A stretch of DNA of 43,449 bases from an uncultured Lachnospiraceae bacterium (GTDB lineage: Bacteria; Bacillota; Clostridia; Lachnospirales; Lachnospiraceae), in NCBI GenBank assembly GCA_902766175.1, contig CACXCJ010000048.1:1-43449 (forward strand), written 5' to 3'. Positions 9,104-19,315 of the stretch are shown here, in pieces (within the stretch, counting starts at the first letter, position 1; the number at the start of each line of letters is the position of its first letter). The notes below the pieces were generated by a model. The model was not told where the DNA came from. It made no database searches and saw nothing but the letters and a program-made list of their open reading frames with translations. The translations under genes and the position numbers were made by a program.

Positions 9104-10438
9104 ATGAAGAAACAGGCAGCAATCCTCATGAGTGCAGTCATGGCGGCTTCTCTCGCGGCATGCGGAGGCTCTTCGAGCTCCTCGACGACCGCGGCGGCAG
9201 GCTCCGCGGCGGAGACGACCGCAGCGGCGGATTCCTCCGCGGCGGAGACGAGCGCGGCGGCAGCGTCCGGCAGCGTCGAGAACAAGGACAAGCCGGTTGT
9301 GTGGTACAACCGCCAGCCGTCCAACAGCTCCACCGGTGAGCTGGACATGACCGCTCTGAACTTCAACAAGGACACCTACTACGTCGGATTCGACGCAAAC
9401 CAGGGCGCTGAGCTGCAGGGTCAGATGGTCATGGATTACATCAAGGCGCACGCGGACACGATTGACCGCAACGGAGACGGAACGATCGGCTATGTCCTCG
9501 CGATCGGCGACATCGGCCACAATGACTCCATCGCCCGTACGCGCGGCGTCCGCTCCGCTCTCGGAACCGCTGTCACGGCATCCGACGGAACGATTGACTC
9601 CAGCCCGATCGGAACGAACACCGACGGAACATCCGCAGATGTCCAGGACGGCACGCTGGATGTGGACGGCAAGACCTTCAAGATCCGCGAGCTCGCTTCC
9701 CAGGAGATGAAGAACTCCGCCGGCGCCACATGGGATGCGGCGACCGCAGGAAACGCGATCGGCACATGGGCTTCCTCCCTCGGTGACCAGATCGATATCG
9801 TCGTCTCCAACAACGACGGCATGGGCATGTCGATGTTTAACGCGTGGAGCAAGGACAACAACGTCCCGACCTTCGGCTATGACGCAAACTCCGACGCGGT
9901 CGCTGCGATCGCAGAGGGCTACGGCGGCACGATCAGCCAGCACACCGATGTGCAGGCGTACCTGACGCTCCGCGTGCTCCGCAACTGCCTGGACGGCGCT
10001 GACATCGACACCGGCATCGGCACGGCGGACGACGCGGGCAATGTCCTTCCGAGCGATGCCTACAAGTACACCGAGGACGAGAGAAGCTACTACGCTCTGA
10101 ACGTCGCGGTGACGGGCGACAACTATCAGGACTTCACGGATGCGACCAAGACGCTGGCGGATGTCTCCAACCAGCTCGACTCCTCCGCACATCCGACCAA
10201 GAAGATCTGGCTTGACATCTACAACGCAGCGGACAACTTCCTCGGCTCCACCTACCAGCCGCTGCTCCAGAAGTACGATGATCTCCTGAACCTCGATGTC
10301 GAGTACATCGGCGGCGACGGCCAGACCGAGTCCAACATCACGAACCGCCTCGGCAATCCGGATCAGTACGACGGCTTCGCGATCAACATGGTGAAGACCG
10401 ACAACGCGGCCTCCTACACCTCCATCCTTTCCCAGTAA
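9104..10438 (+). CDS. mglB: MglB-like galactose/glucose-binding lipoprotein, circularly permuted
   Basis: A 444-residue ABC substrate-binding lipoprotein. Signal peptide and lipobox place the cysteine at residue 20, followed by a Ser/Thr/Ala-rich linker to about residue 57. Residues 62-346 align with E. coli MglB from about residue 87 to its C terminus: PVVWYNRQP, YYVGFDANQGAELQG, a calcium loop DRNGDGTIG (Asp121, Asn123, Asp125), GHNDSIARTR (His139, Asp141, Arg145), Trp210, SNNDGMGM (Asn237) and FGYDA (Asp260). Residues 365-444 (KKIWLDIYNAADNFL ... GFAINMVKTDNAA) align instead with the N-terminal ~85 residues of MglB, with Asp377 and Phe379 matching the ligand-contacting Asp14 and Phe16. The order of the two halves is therefore swapped while contact residues are kept. 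Start supported by AGGGGAGG at 9091-9098. Confidence 0.93.
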   Translation: MKKQAAILMSAVMAASLAACGGSSSSSTTAAAGSAAETTAAADSSAAETSAAAASGSVENKDKPVVWYNRQPSNSSTGELDMTALNFNKDTYYVGFDANQGAELQGQMVMDYIKAHADTIDRNGDGTIGYVLAIGDIGHNDSIARTRGVRSALGTAVTASDGTIDSSPIGTNTDGTSADVQDGTLDVDGKTFKIRELASQEMKNSAGATWDAATAGNAIGTWASSLGDQIDIVVSNNDGMGMSMFNAWSKDNNVPTFGYDANSDAVAAIAEGYGGTISQHTDVQAYLTLRVLRNCLDGADIDTGIGTADDAGNVLPSDAYKYTEDERSYYALNVAVTGDNYQDFTDATKTLADVSNQLDSSAHPTKKIWLDIYNAADNFLGSTYQPLLQKYDDLLNLDVEYIGGDGQTESNITNRLGNPDQYDGFAINMVKTDNAASYTSILSQ

Positions 10439-10471
10439 CTGAGGGAGTCGGAACAATTCAGCAGGCAGTCG

Positions 10472-10501
10472 GGATAAGGGAGAAGAAATTCTCCCTTATC
10501 C
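10472..10501 (+). terminator. Intercistronic hairpin between mglB and mglA
   Basis: GGATAAGGGAGAA (10472-10484) and TTCTCCCTTATCC (10489-10501) form a perfect 13-bp stem with a GAAA tetraloop, followed by TTTC only. Such a hairpin after a binding-protein gene typically stabilises its message and lowers, but does not abolish, downstream expression. Confidence 0.8.
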
Positions 10502-10613
10502 TTTCATGAGAAGCAGTGCCCAGAGGCGCGGCAGGGGAAGCTCCCGGATGCGCAGACGGGCAGCGCACGCCTCCGGAGAGCGGAGACGGATCTGCAGTAC
10601 AGGAGCAGAACAC

Positions 10614-12125
<1,512 letters not shown>

Positions 12126-12151
12126 GGATCCGGGCAAGAGAGGTGCGGAAA

Positions 12152-13801
12152 ATGGCAAACACAATACTTACAGCTGAGGAGCTTCAGAAGCTTCTCAAGC
12201 CGATCGACGAGCACGTCGGCGCGATCCAGAAAAAGATCGACGAACTGAGAAAGGACGGCACCAGCCGGGTGGCTGTCCTCGAGAACAGCATGGAGCGGAT
12301 CCGGAAGGATGCGACGCTCACAAAGGGAGAGAAGGAGAAGGAGCTCGCGAAGTACGCGGGCGACCTGAGCGCGGCGAAGGCGGTCGAGAGTAAGAACAAG
12401 GCGGAGATCGACAGGCTGATCGCCGAGGCAGAGGGGTATCTGAAGCAGCACTACGACGCGGATTATTTCAACCGCGTGAAGGCGGACTGCGCTGCGGAGA
12501 AGGCAGAGGCGAGGAAGAAGTACGACGCAAGGGTCGCGGAGCTCACGAAGCAGAGCAGCGAGACGATTGCCTCCCTCACGGATCAGCAGGAAATCAAGGA
12601 GGAGAAGTACGTCCAGAAGAACCGTCTCTTCGACGCGAAGATGGCGTACGACAAGGAGATCTCCGACATCAAGGCGAAGGAGCACGAGGCCTTTGTCTAC
12701 CAGTACCACCTGATCGACCTTCTCCGGAACTCGAAGTTCACCTTTGCGCAGAACCGGGCGCAGAAAAAGGAGAACCGCCGGTACACCTTCAACCGCCGGA
12801 CCTTCCTCCTGCAGAACGGTCTTTACATCGTCATCGTCTGCATCTTCGCGCTGCTCTGCATCCTCACGCCGATCCTGAAGGGCGGCCAGCAGCTCCTCAC
12901 CGTGAACAATGTCTTGAACATCCTTCAGCAGGCCTCGCCCCGCATGTTCTTCGCGCTCGGCGTTGCCGGCCTGATCCTGCTCACCGGTACCGACCTCTCG
13001 ATCGGGCGGATCGTCGGCATGTGCATGACGACCGCGACGATCATCATGCACCAGGGCGCGAACACCGGGTCCGTCTTCGGCCACGCGTTTGATTTCAGCA
13101 CACAGCCGCTCGGCCTCCGGATCATCGCAGCGCTCCTCGCCTGCATCCTGTTCAGCGTGATCTTCACGAGCATCGCCGGCTTCTTCACCGCGCGGTTCAA
13201 GATGCATCCGTTCATCTCGACCATGTCGAACATGCTGATTATCTTCGGTCTCGTCACGTACGCGACAAAGGGCGTCTCCTTCGGCGCAATCGATTCCAGC
13301 ATCCCGAAGATCATCATTCCGAAGATCGGAAAGTTCCCGACCATCATCCTCTGGGCGGCAGCGGCGATCCTCATCGTGTGGTTCATCTGGAACAAGACCA
13401 CGTTCGGCAAGGAGCTCTACGCGGTCGGCGGCAACCCCGAGGCGGCCTCCGTCTCCGGCATCTCCGTGTTCCGCGTCACGCTCGGCGCCTTCGTGATGGC
13501 CGGCATCCTCTACGGATGCGGCGCGTGGCTTGAGTGCGCCCGGATGGTGGGCTCCGGCTCCGCAGCCTACGGACAGGGCTGGGACATGGACGCGATCGCG
13601 GCCTGCGTGGTCGGCGGCGTCTCCTTCACCGGCGGCATCGGAAAGATCTCCGGCGTCGTGGTCGGCGTCCTGATCTTCACCGCCCTGACCTATTCCCTGA
13701 CGATCCTCGGCATCGACACGAACCTCCAGTTCGTGTTCGAGGGCATCATTATCCTGACGGCTGTCACGCTTGACTGCCTGAAGTACGTGCAGAAGAAGTA
13801 A
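12152..13801 (+). CDS. mglC: Galactose ABC importer permease with long N-terminal coiled-coil extension
   Basis: A 549-residue protein. Residues about 219-549 are a CUT2/BPD_transp_2 permease of normal length with about ten membrane segments, including LLTGTDLSIGRIVGM, FGKELYAVGGNPEAASVSGI (the ATPase-coupling loop) and DAIAACVVGGVSFTGG. Residues 1-215 are an extra soluble, highly charged helical region rich in Glu/Lys/Ala with heptad-like spacing (KKIDELRKDG, KAEIDRLIAEAE, EKAEARKKYDARVAEL). E. coli MglC is about 336 residues and has no such part. The ATG at 12152 follows AGAGAGG; GTG at 12143 is also possible. The extension should lie on the cytoplasmic side, next to MglA. Confidence 0.92.
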   Translation: MANTILTAEELQKLLKPIDEHVGAIQKKIDELRKDGTSRVAVLENSMERIRKDATLTKGEKEKELAKYAGDLSAAKAVESKNKAEIDRLIAEAEGYLKQHYDADYFNRVKADCAAEKAEARKKYDARVAELTKQSSETIASLTDQQEIKEEKYVQKNRLFDAKMAYDKEISDIKAKEHEAFVYQYHLIDLLRNSKFTFAQNRAQKKENRRYTFNRRTFLLQNGLYIVIVCIFALLCILTPILKGGQQLLTVNNVLNILQQASPRMFFALGVAGLILLTGTDLSIGRIVGMCMTTATIIMHQGANTGSVFGHAFDFSTQPLGLRIIAALLACILFSVIFTSIAGFFTARFKMHPFISTMSNMLIIFGLVTYATKGVSFGAIDSSIPKIIIPKIGKFPTIILWAAAAILIVWFIWNKTTFGKELYAVGGNPEAASVSGISVFRVTLGAFVMAGILYGCGAWLECARMVGSGSAAYGQGWDMDAIAACVVGGVSFTGGIGKISGVVVGVLIFTALTYSLTILGIDTNLQFVFEGIIILTAVTLDCLKYVQKK

Positions 13802-13866
13802 AGTAAAAGAAGAAGTAATAGAAAAAGTAATAGAAGAAACAGAAGTAACAGAAGTAACAGAAGCAG
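13790..13866 (+). repeat. Degenerate AGAAGTAA repeats spanning the mglC stop
   Basis: The last codons of mglC read CAGAAGAAGTAA, and the next ~65 bases repeat the same theme: AGAAGAAGTAATAG, AAAAAGTAATAG, AAGAAACAGAAGTAACAG, AAGTAACAGAAGC. The units contain the stop codon of the gene. Confidence 0.75.
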
Positions 13867-14055
13867 GAAGGGATCGGATATCCCTTGGGAATCAGTAAGA
13901 AGTAATCCGAGATATCACGCATATCATTTCAGGCCGCCTCCGGGCGGCGGGACAGGGCCAGGCAGCCCTGCAGGGCGGCTGGAGTCAGAAACTGACCCCA
14001 GCCGTTCCCATGCAGAGAAAAGGACCGCACCGGAGAGCCGCAGAAAGGGAGAATT
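13867..14055 (+). other. mglC-galK intergenic region with small hairpins
   Basis: Three short hairpins lie here: GCCGCC/GGCGGC (13933-13948), a GCCCTGCAGGGC palindrome (about 13965-13976) and GGAGTCAG-AAA-CTGACCCC (13981-13999, one mismatch). None has a T-run and no promoter was found, so galK is probably transcribed from the mgl promoter with these structures in between. Confidence 0.5.
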
Positions 14056-15303
14056 ATGGGATTTCCCAGCAGAGAGAGCATGGAGAGAATTTACGGGGCG
14101 GATGCCGGGCGCGCGGAGAGGCGTCTCCGGGATCTCGAGGCGGGATACCGGAAGGCGTTCGGCGCCGCCGGGGAGCTGGAGTTTTTTACGTCTCCCGGGA
14201 GGACGGAGATCATAGGAAATCACACGGATCACAACGGAGGCCGGATCCTCGCGGGCTCTGTCACGAAGGACACCGTCTGCGCCGCTGAGAGAAACGGGAC
14301 CTCGCTGGTGCGCATCGTGAGCGAGGGATACGGGACGGGGTTCACGGTGGATTCCGCGAGGCCGGAGGAGACGCCGCGGGAAAAGGGGACGCTCTCCCTC
14401 ATTGCCGGCGTTCTCGCGGGGATGAGGGAGGCGGGATACCGGACAGGCGGCTTCAACGCCTATGTCTCGACGGAGGTGCTCTCCGCCGCGGGAATCAGCA
14501 GCTCCGCGTCCTTTGAGATGCTTCTCTGCTCGGTCCTGAACTACTTTTTCAACGGGGACGCGGTGGATGTCGCCGCCCGCGCGAGAGCGGGCCAGTACGC
14601 GGAGAACCGCTACTGGAACAAGGCGTCCGGCCTCATGGACCAGATGGCCTGTGCCTGCGGCGGGACCATCCTTCTCGATTTTTCCGGGGACGTGAGGTAC
14701 GAGAGAGTGGACTTCCGATTCGGGGACTTCGGGTACGATGAGATTCTCGTGAATTCCGGGAAGGGGCACGCGGACCTCTCGGAGGAGTACTCCGCGATCC
14801 CGAACGAGATGCGCCTCACCGCGAGAGAGCTCGGCGGAAAAAATCTCTGCGAGTGCAGCGAGGAGGAGCTTCTTAAAAATTTCAATGCCGTCCGGAAGCG
14901 TGTCGGGAACGACCGCGCCCTTCTCCGCGCCCTTCACTTCTTCGAGGAGAACCGGCGGGTCGACACAGCGGTCCGCGCCATGAAAGCGTGCGATTCCGCG
15001 ACCGTTGTCAGGATGATCGATGAGGGAGGGCGCTCCTCGTTTGAGTGGCTTCAGAACGCCTATGTCACGGGAACTCCGGAGGAGCAGTCCGTTCCGCTCG
15101 CGCTCGCGCTCACGAGGCTCTTTCTCCGGGAGAAGGGCGCCGGCGCCTGCAGGATTCACGGGGGCGGCTTCGGCGGCGTGATCATGACGGTTCTCCCGCG
15201 GGTTCTCACGCCGGAGTACACGGAGCGGATGGCGTCTTATTTCGGAGCGGAGAATGTCTACGTGACGGGAATCCGCGACGTCGGGGCAGCACACATCGGA
15301 TGA
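14056..15303 (+). CDS. galK: Galactokinase (divergent clostridial type)
   Basis: A 415-residue GHMP kinase that should phosphorylate galactose at C1. The N-terminal galactokinase signature is at residues 48-62 but reads GRTEIIGNHTDHNGG in place of the usual GRVNLIGEHTDYNGG, so the galactose-contacting Glu is Asn and the Tyr is His. The phosphate-binding motif LSAAGISSSASFEM, the catalytic Asp in SGLMDQMACACGG and the C-terminal CRIHGGGFGG motif are present. Start supported by AAAGGGAGA at 14044-14052. It lies between mglC and galT, which supports galactose as substrate despite the altered signature. Confidence 0.9.
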   Translation: MGFPSRESMERIYGADAGRAERRLRDLEAGYRKAFGAAGELEFFTSPGRTEIIGNHTDHNGGRILAGSVTKDTVCAAERNGTSLVRIVSEGYGTGFTVDSARPEETPREKGTLSLIAGVLAGMREAGYRTGGFNAYVSTEVLSAAGISSSASFEMLLCSVLNYFFNGDAVDVAARARAGQYAENRYWNKASGLMDQMACACGGTILLDFSGDVRYERVDFRFGDFGYDEILVNSGKGHADLSEEYSAIPNEMRLTARELGGKNLCECSEEELLKNFNAVRKRVGNDRALLRALHFFEENRRVDTAVRAMKACDSATVVRMIDEGGRSSFEWLQNAYVTGTPEEQSVPLALALTRLFLREKGAGACRIHGGGFGGVIMTVLPRVLTPEYTERMASYFGAENVYVTGIRDVGAAHIG

Positions 15304-15326
15304 CGGAAAGGAAGGGCAGATCGAGT

Positions 15327-16946
15327 ATGGAAGAAATCAGTACAGTGGAAGAGGGGGTCCGCGCGCTGACGGCGTACGGCATCCGGAGGGGGCTCATCGA
15401 AAAGTACGACGCCATCTGGGCGCAGAACATGCTTCTGGACCTCTTAAAGTACGAGCCGGGCCCGGAGTTCAATGCGATCGGGCTTTTGAGAGAGCCGGAG
15501 CGGGAGCTGGAGGAGATCCTGAAATTCCTCCTGGACAATGCCGCATCGCGCGGGCTGATCGAGGACAGCACGGCCAGCCGCGACCTCTTCGACACCCGCC
15601 TCATGGGCGTCCTCACGCCGAAGCCGTTCGATGTGGTCCGGGAGTTCTGGGCGCAGTACCGGAAGAGCCCGGAGCTGGCGACGAACTACTTCTACCGCCT
15701 GAGCCGGGACTCCGACTACATCCGCACCTACCGCGTGCGGAAGGACCGCCGCTGGGTGACGCACACGAGGTACGGGGATCTCGACATCTCGATCAACCTC
15801 TCGAAGCCGGAGAAGGACCCGAAGGCGATCGCGGCGGCCCTCACAAAGAAGCAGAGCGCCTATCCGCGCTGCCTCCTCTGCCCGGAAAATGAGGGGTATG
15901 CGGGGAGGGCCGGCCACCCCGCGCGGCAGACGCTCCGCCTCATCCCGCTCTCCCTCGGCGGGGAGCGCTGGTACATGCAGTACTCGCCCTACGTCTACTA
16001 CAACGAGCACTGCATCGTCCTGTCCGCGAAGCACGAGCAGATGCGGATTGACCGCGGGACGTTCCACAGGCTTCTGGAATTCACGATCCTGTTTCCGCAC
16101 TACACGATCGGCTCCAACGCGGATCTCCCGATCGTCGGCGGCTCGATCCTGACGCACGAGCACTTCCAGGGCGGCAGGTACGAGTTCGCGATGACGCGGG
16201 CGGAAGTCCGCGAGAAAGTCAGGTTTAAAGGCTTTGAGGACATCTCGGCCGGGATCGTGAACTGGCCGCTGTCGGTGATCCGCCTTGACGGCGCGGATCC
16301 GGAGCGGGTCGAGCTTCTCTCGGCGAAAATCCTTGACGCCTGGAGAGACTACAGCGACCCGGATGCCGGGATTCTCGCGGAGACGGACGGAGAGCGGCAC
16401 AACACGATCACGCCGATCGCGCGGCGGCGCGGGGCGGCGTATGAGATGGACCTCGTCCTCCGGAACAACCGCACGACAAAGGAGCACCCGCTCGGCATTT
16501 TCCACCCGCACGAGGAGCTGCACCATATCAAGAAGGAAAACATCGGCCTGATCGAGGTGATGGGGCTCGCGGTGCTGCCCTCCAGGCTTCTGCGGGAAAT
16601 GGAGCTTCTGGAGCGGACGATTCTCGACGGAACGAGGGTGGAGACGGTTCCGGCACTCGCTTCCCATGCCGCCTGGGCGGAGCAGATCCTCCGGAAGTAT
16701 CCGGAATATGCACCGTCCCGCATAAAAATAAATAGAGGCGGAACCGGAGCGGCCGATGGCGGAACCGGCGGCGGCGCGGCGGCGGAGAGACTCCGCGGAA
16801 TCCTCCGGGAGGAGATCGGCCTTGTGTTTTCCCAGGTTCTGGAGCACTGCGGGGTCTTCAAGGAGGATGCCGCCGGAAAAGCCGCGTTCGGGAGATTCCT
16901 CGCCGCGGCGGACCGGAAGGAGGCGGAAAATCAGGCGGAGCCGTGA
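15327..16946 (+). CDS. galT: UDP-glucose-hexose-1-phosphate uridylyltransferase, class II
   Basis: A 539-residue GalT of the Firmicute type (class II, usually about 490-510 residues). It exchanges UMP between UDP-glucose and galactose 1-phosphate, the second Leloir step. Recognisable stretches are ALTKKQSAYPRCLLCPENEGYAGR, NEHCIVLSAKHEQM and PIVGGSILTHEHFQGGRYEF. A Gly/Ala-rich insertion (about residues 471-487, GGTGAADGGTGGG) explains the extra length and looks like local repeat expansion. The start at 15327 follows AAGGAAGGG; an in-frame ATG at 15300 overlaps the galK stop as ATGA and is the alternative. No galE is present in the window. Confidence 0.93.
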   Translation: MEEISTVEEGVRALTAYGIRRGLIEKYDAIWAQNMLLDLLKYEPGPEFNAIGLLREPERELEEILKFLLDNAASRGLIEDSTASRDLFDTRLMGVLTPKPFDVVREFWAQYRKSPELATNYFYRLSRDSDYIRTYRVRKDRRWVTHTRYGDLDISINLSKPEKDPKAIAAALTKKQSAYPRCLLCPENEGYAGRAGHPARQTLRLIPLSLGGERWYMQYSPYVYYNEHCIVLSAKHEQMRIDRGTFHRLLEFTILFPHYTIGSNADLPIVGGSILTHEHFQGGRYEFAMTRAEVREKVRFKGFEDISAGIVNWPLSVIRLDGADPERVELLSAKILDAWRDYSDPDAGILAETDGERHNTITPIARRRGAAYEMDLVLRNNRTTKEHPLGIFHPHEELHHIKKENIGLIEVMGLAVLPSRLLREMELLERTILDGTRVETVPALASHAAWAEQILRKYPEYAPSRIKINRGGTGAADGGTGGGAAAERLRGILREEIGLVFSQVLEHCGVFKEDAAGKAAFGRFLAAADRKEAENQAEP

Positions 16947-17077
16947 GCGGAAGGGCATTTCATACGAAAATGAAAGCATGCACGAAACAAAATGCGGATA
17001 ATGCGGAAAAATTGATCTGATTCATTGTATATTCAGCAGACAGTATGAAAAATGTTTAACGATTTTCACTAATCGGA

Positions 17078-17106
17078 TTGAAAAAACAAGCAGAAGATTG
17101 TATACT
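17078..17106 (+). promoter_or_regulatory. Sigma-A promoter of the TRAP-TAXI operon
   Basis: TTGAAA at 17078-17083, 17-base spacer, TATACT at 17101-17106, in an A/T-rich island between galT and the TRAP gene. Start expected near 17113. Confidence 0.82.
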
Positions 17107-17171
17107 TTACTCAGTCAGTACTTGCAGTCTTCGAGATGCTTTTTTGAGATCTCTGAGCGGAAAGGAGCAGC

Positions 17172-19154
17172 ATGGCAAAGGACACGAAGCCGAAGGAAAT
17201 CGATGTCGAGTCGCTGGACAGTGATCTGGCCGCGGCCAGACGAATGGAGGAAAGCAAGGGAACCTTCTTCGGAAAGATCGCTGCGGCATTCGCGTTCTGC
17301 ATGTCGATCTTTCAGATCATCACGGTGTTCCGCCAGCTGGATGTCATTCCGCAGAGAGGCATTCACGTCGCGTTCGCGTTCTCCATCCTGCTTCTCAGCC
17401 AGCCGCTCTACGAGCACATCGGGAAGGGAAAGTACGCCGGAAACAAGACCTTCCGGATGATCTGCAGAGCCATTGACATCATCCTCATCGCGCTGCTCTG
17501 GACCGCAATCGCGATGTGCAAGAATGAGTACGATCATCTCTCCGACAACCTCGGAATCGCCGGGCCGAACGCCGCGGTGGCAGGACTCCTGATCCTGATC
17601 ATCGTCCTCGAGGGGACGCGCCGCTGCCTGGGCTACATCATGCCGGTCCTGGCGCTCATCTTCTTCGCGTATGCGCGCTTCGGCCACCTGATTCCCGGGG
17701 GCCTCGGCCACAGGGAGTACAAGACGATTGATCTCCTGAAGTATCTCGCGATCGACCTCGACGGCATCTTCGGCACGACCATTGCGGTCTCCTCGACGGT
17801 CATCATCATGTTCATCATGTTCGGCTGCTTCCTGGAGGCCTCCGGGTGCTCGACCTTCATCAATGATCTCGCGCTCTCCCTCACCGGAAAGCTGCGCTGC
17901 GGCCCTGCGCTCGCGGCAGTCGTCGCCTCCGCGCTGATGGGCTGCATCAACGGATCGGCCGTCGCAAACGTCGTCGGAACCGGCACCTTCACCATTCCGC
18001 TGATGAAGTCGAGAGGCTACAAGCCGGAATTCGCCTCGGGCGTTGAGGCAGTGGCCTCCACGGGCGGACAGATTCTCCCGCCGGTCATGGGCTCCGGCGC
18101 GTTCCTCATGGTTGCCTTCACCGCGGTCCCCTACACGAAGATCGTCATTGCGGCCGTGATTCCCGCAGTCCTCTACTTTCTGGGCGCCGCAATCGCCGTC
18201 TTCGCACAGGGCGAGGTCGGAGAGGTGGAGCTGCTGCCGGAGGACCAGATCCCGAAGACCAGAGAGGTGCTGAAGGACGGATGGCTCTACCTCATCGTCA
18301 TCGCCGTCCTGGTCTGGGCCCTGCTGATTGTCCAGTACTCCCCGGCGCTCTCCGGTTTCCTCGGAAGCGCATCGGTGCCGATCGTCATGCTCTTTGACAA
18401 GAAGAAGCGCTTCAGGCTCAGCAAGATCCCGCAGACCTTCGTGAAAACCGGCTACAGCTCGCTGTCCATTGTCTCCGGGTGCGCGTGCGCCGGCATTGTC
18501 GTCGCGATGGTCTCCAGGACCGGCATCGGCGTCGTGTTCGGAGACATCATGATTCACGCGGCACACGGCCTGCTGTTCCCGAGCCTTCTGTTCTGCGCGA
18601 TCGCCTGCATCATCCTCGGCATGGGACTTCCGACGACCTCCGCTTACGTCATTGCGGCTTCCATCCTGGCGCCGGCGCTCGCGAAGCTGAACCTCCCGCT
18701 CCTGACCGCGCACCTCTTCGTGTTCTACTTCGCATGCCTCTCTGCGATCACGCCGCCGGTTGCGCTCGCAGCGTACGCGGGCGCCGGAATCGCGAAGTGC
18801 GACCCCATGAAGACGGCGGTGAACGCCTGCAAGATTGGCTTCGCGGGATTCATCGTCCCGTTTGTGTTCTGCTATGATCCTGCGATGATGCTGCAGGGAT
18901 CCCTGATCGGCATCCTGAAGGTCTGCATCACGGCCCTGATCGGCTGCATCGGAATGTCCTGCGGCATGCAGGGCTGGTACTTCAGCGGCGTACAGCACAA
19001 GGTGCCGCTGTGGCTCAGGGCCATCCTGATCGGCGGAGGACTTCTCATGATGACACCGTCGGATCTCATGAGTATCGTGGGACTGGTGCTTCTGATCGGT
19101 GCGTACTTCCTCGTGAAGGGCGGAAAGGCCGGAAGAACGCCCGCGGCGGCGTAA
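17172..19154 (+). CDS. TRAP transporter permease, 4TM/12TM fusion (DctQM-type)
   Basis: A 660-residue membrane protein in which small and large TRAP permease subunits are fused, as in TAXI-type TRAP systems. The first ~150 residues give about four membrane segments; the remainder is a DctM-like domain with GCINGSAVANVVGTGTFTIPLM and GVEAVASTGGQILPPVMGSGAFLM, and later GMGLPTTSAYVIAASILAPAL. It imports an organic acid with Na+ or H+, using the TAXI receptor encoded next. The start follows AAAGGAG at 17161-17167. The substrate is uncertain; glutamate-like or C4-dicarboxylate compounds are typical of the family. Confidence 0.93.
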   Translation: MAKDTKPKEIDVESLDSDLAAARRMEESKGTFFGKIAAAFAFCMSIFQIITVFRQLDVIPQRGIHVAFAFSILLLSQPLYEHIGKGKYAGNKTFRMICRAIDIILIALLWTAIAMCKNEYDHLSDNLGIAGPNAAVAGLLILIIVLEGTRRCLGYIMPVLALIFFAYARFGHLIPGGLGHREYKTIDLLKYLAIDLDGIFGTTIAVSSTVIIMFIMFGCFLEASGCSTFINDLALSLTGKLRCGPALAAVVASALMGCINGSAVANVVGTGTFTIPLMKSRGYKPEFASGVEAVASTGGQILPPVMGSGAFLMVAFTAVPYTKIVIAAVIPAVLYFLGAAIAVFAQGEVGEVELLPEDQIPKTREVLKDGWLYLIVIAVLVWALLIVQYSPALSGFLGSASVPIVMLFDKKKRFRLSKIPQTFVKTGYSSLSIVSGCACAGIVVAMVSRTGIGVVFGDIMIHAAHGLLFPSLLFCAIACIILGMGLPTTSAYVIAASILAPALAKLNLPLLTAHLFVFYFACLSAITPPVALAAYAGAGIAKCDPMKTAVNACKIGFAGFIVPFVFCYDPAMMLQGSLIGILKVCITALIGCIGMSCGMQGWYFSGVQHKVPLWLRAILIGGGLLMMTPSDLMSIVGLVLLIGAYFLVKGGKAGRTPAAA

Positions 19155-19315
19155 CGCAGGGGAGCTTCTTGCTGCAGTGAAAATTTTCCGGGTGCAGGCC
19201 GCAGCGTGAATTTCTGCGTGTCCCGCACCGCCGGAACTTTGTGAATCGGTTCAGGGGTCTCTCCTGCCGGGGAGCTCCCTGTGCGGATAAAACCAGCTAA
19301 AGGAAGGAGATTGTT

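Noticed and set aside
17115..18998. 627-residue minus-strand frame opposite the TRAP permease
   Set aside because: Charged low-complexity translation of the complement of a membrane protein, a common artefact in high-GC genomes.
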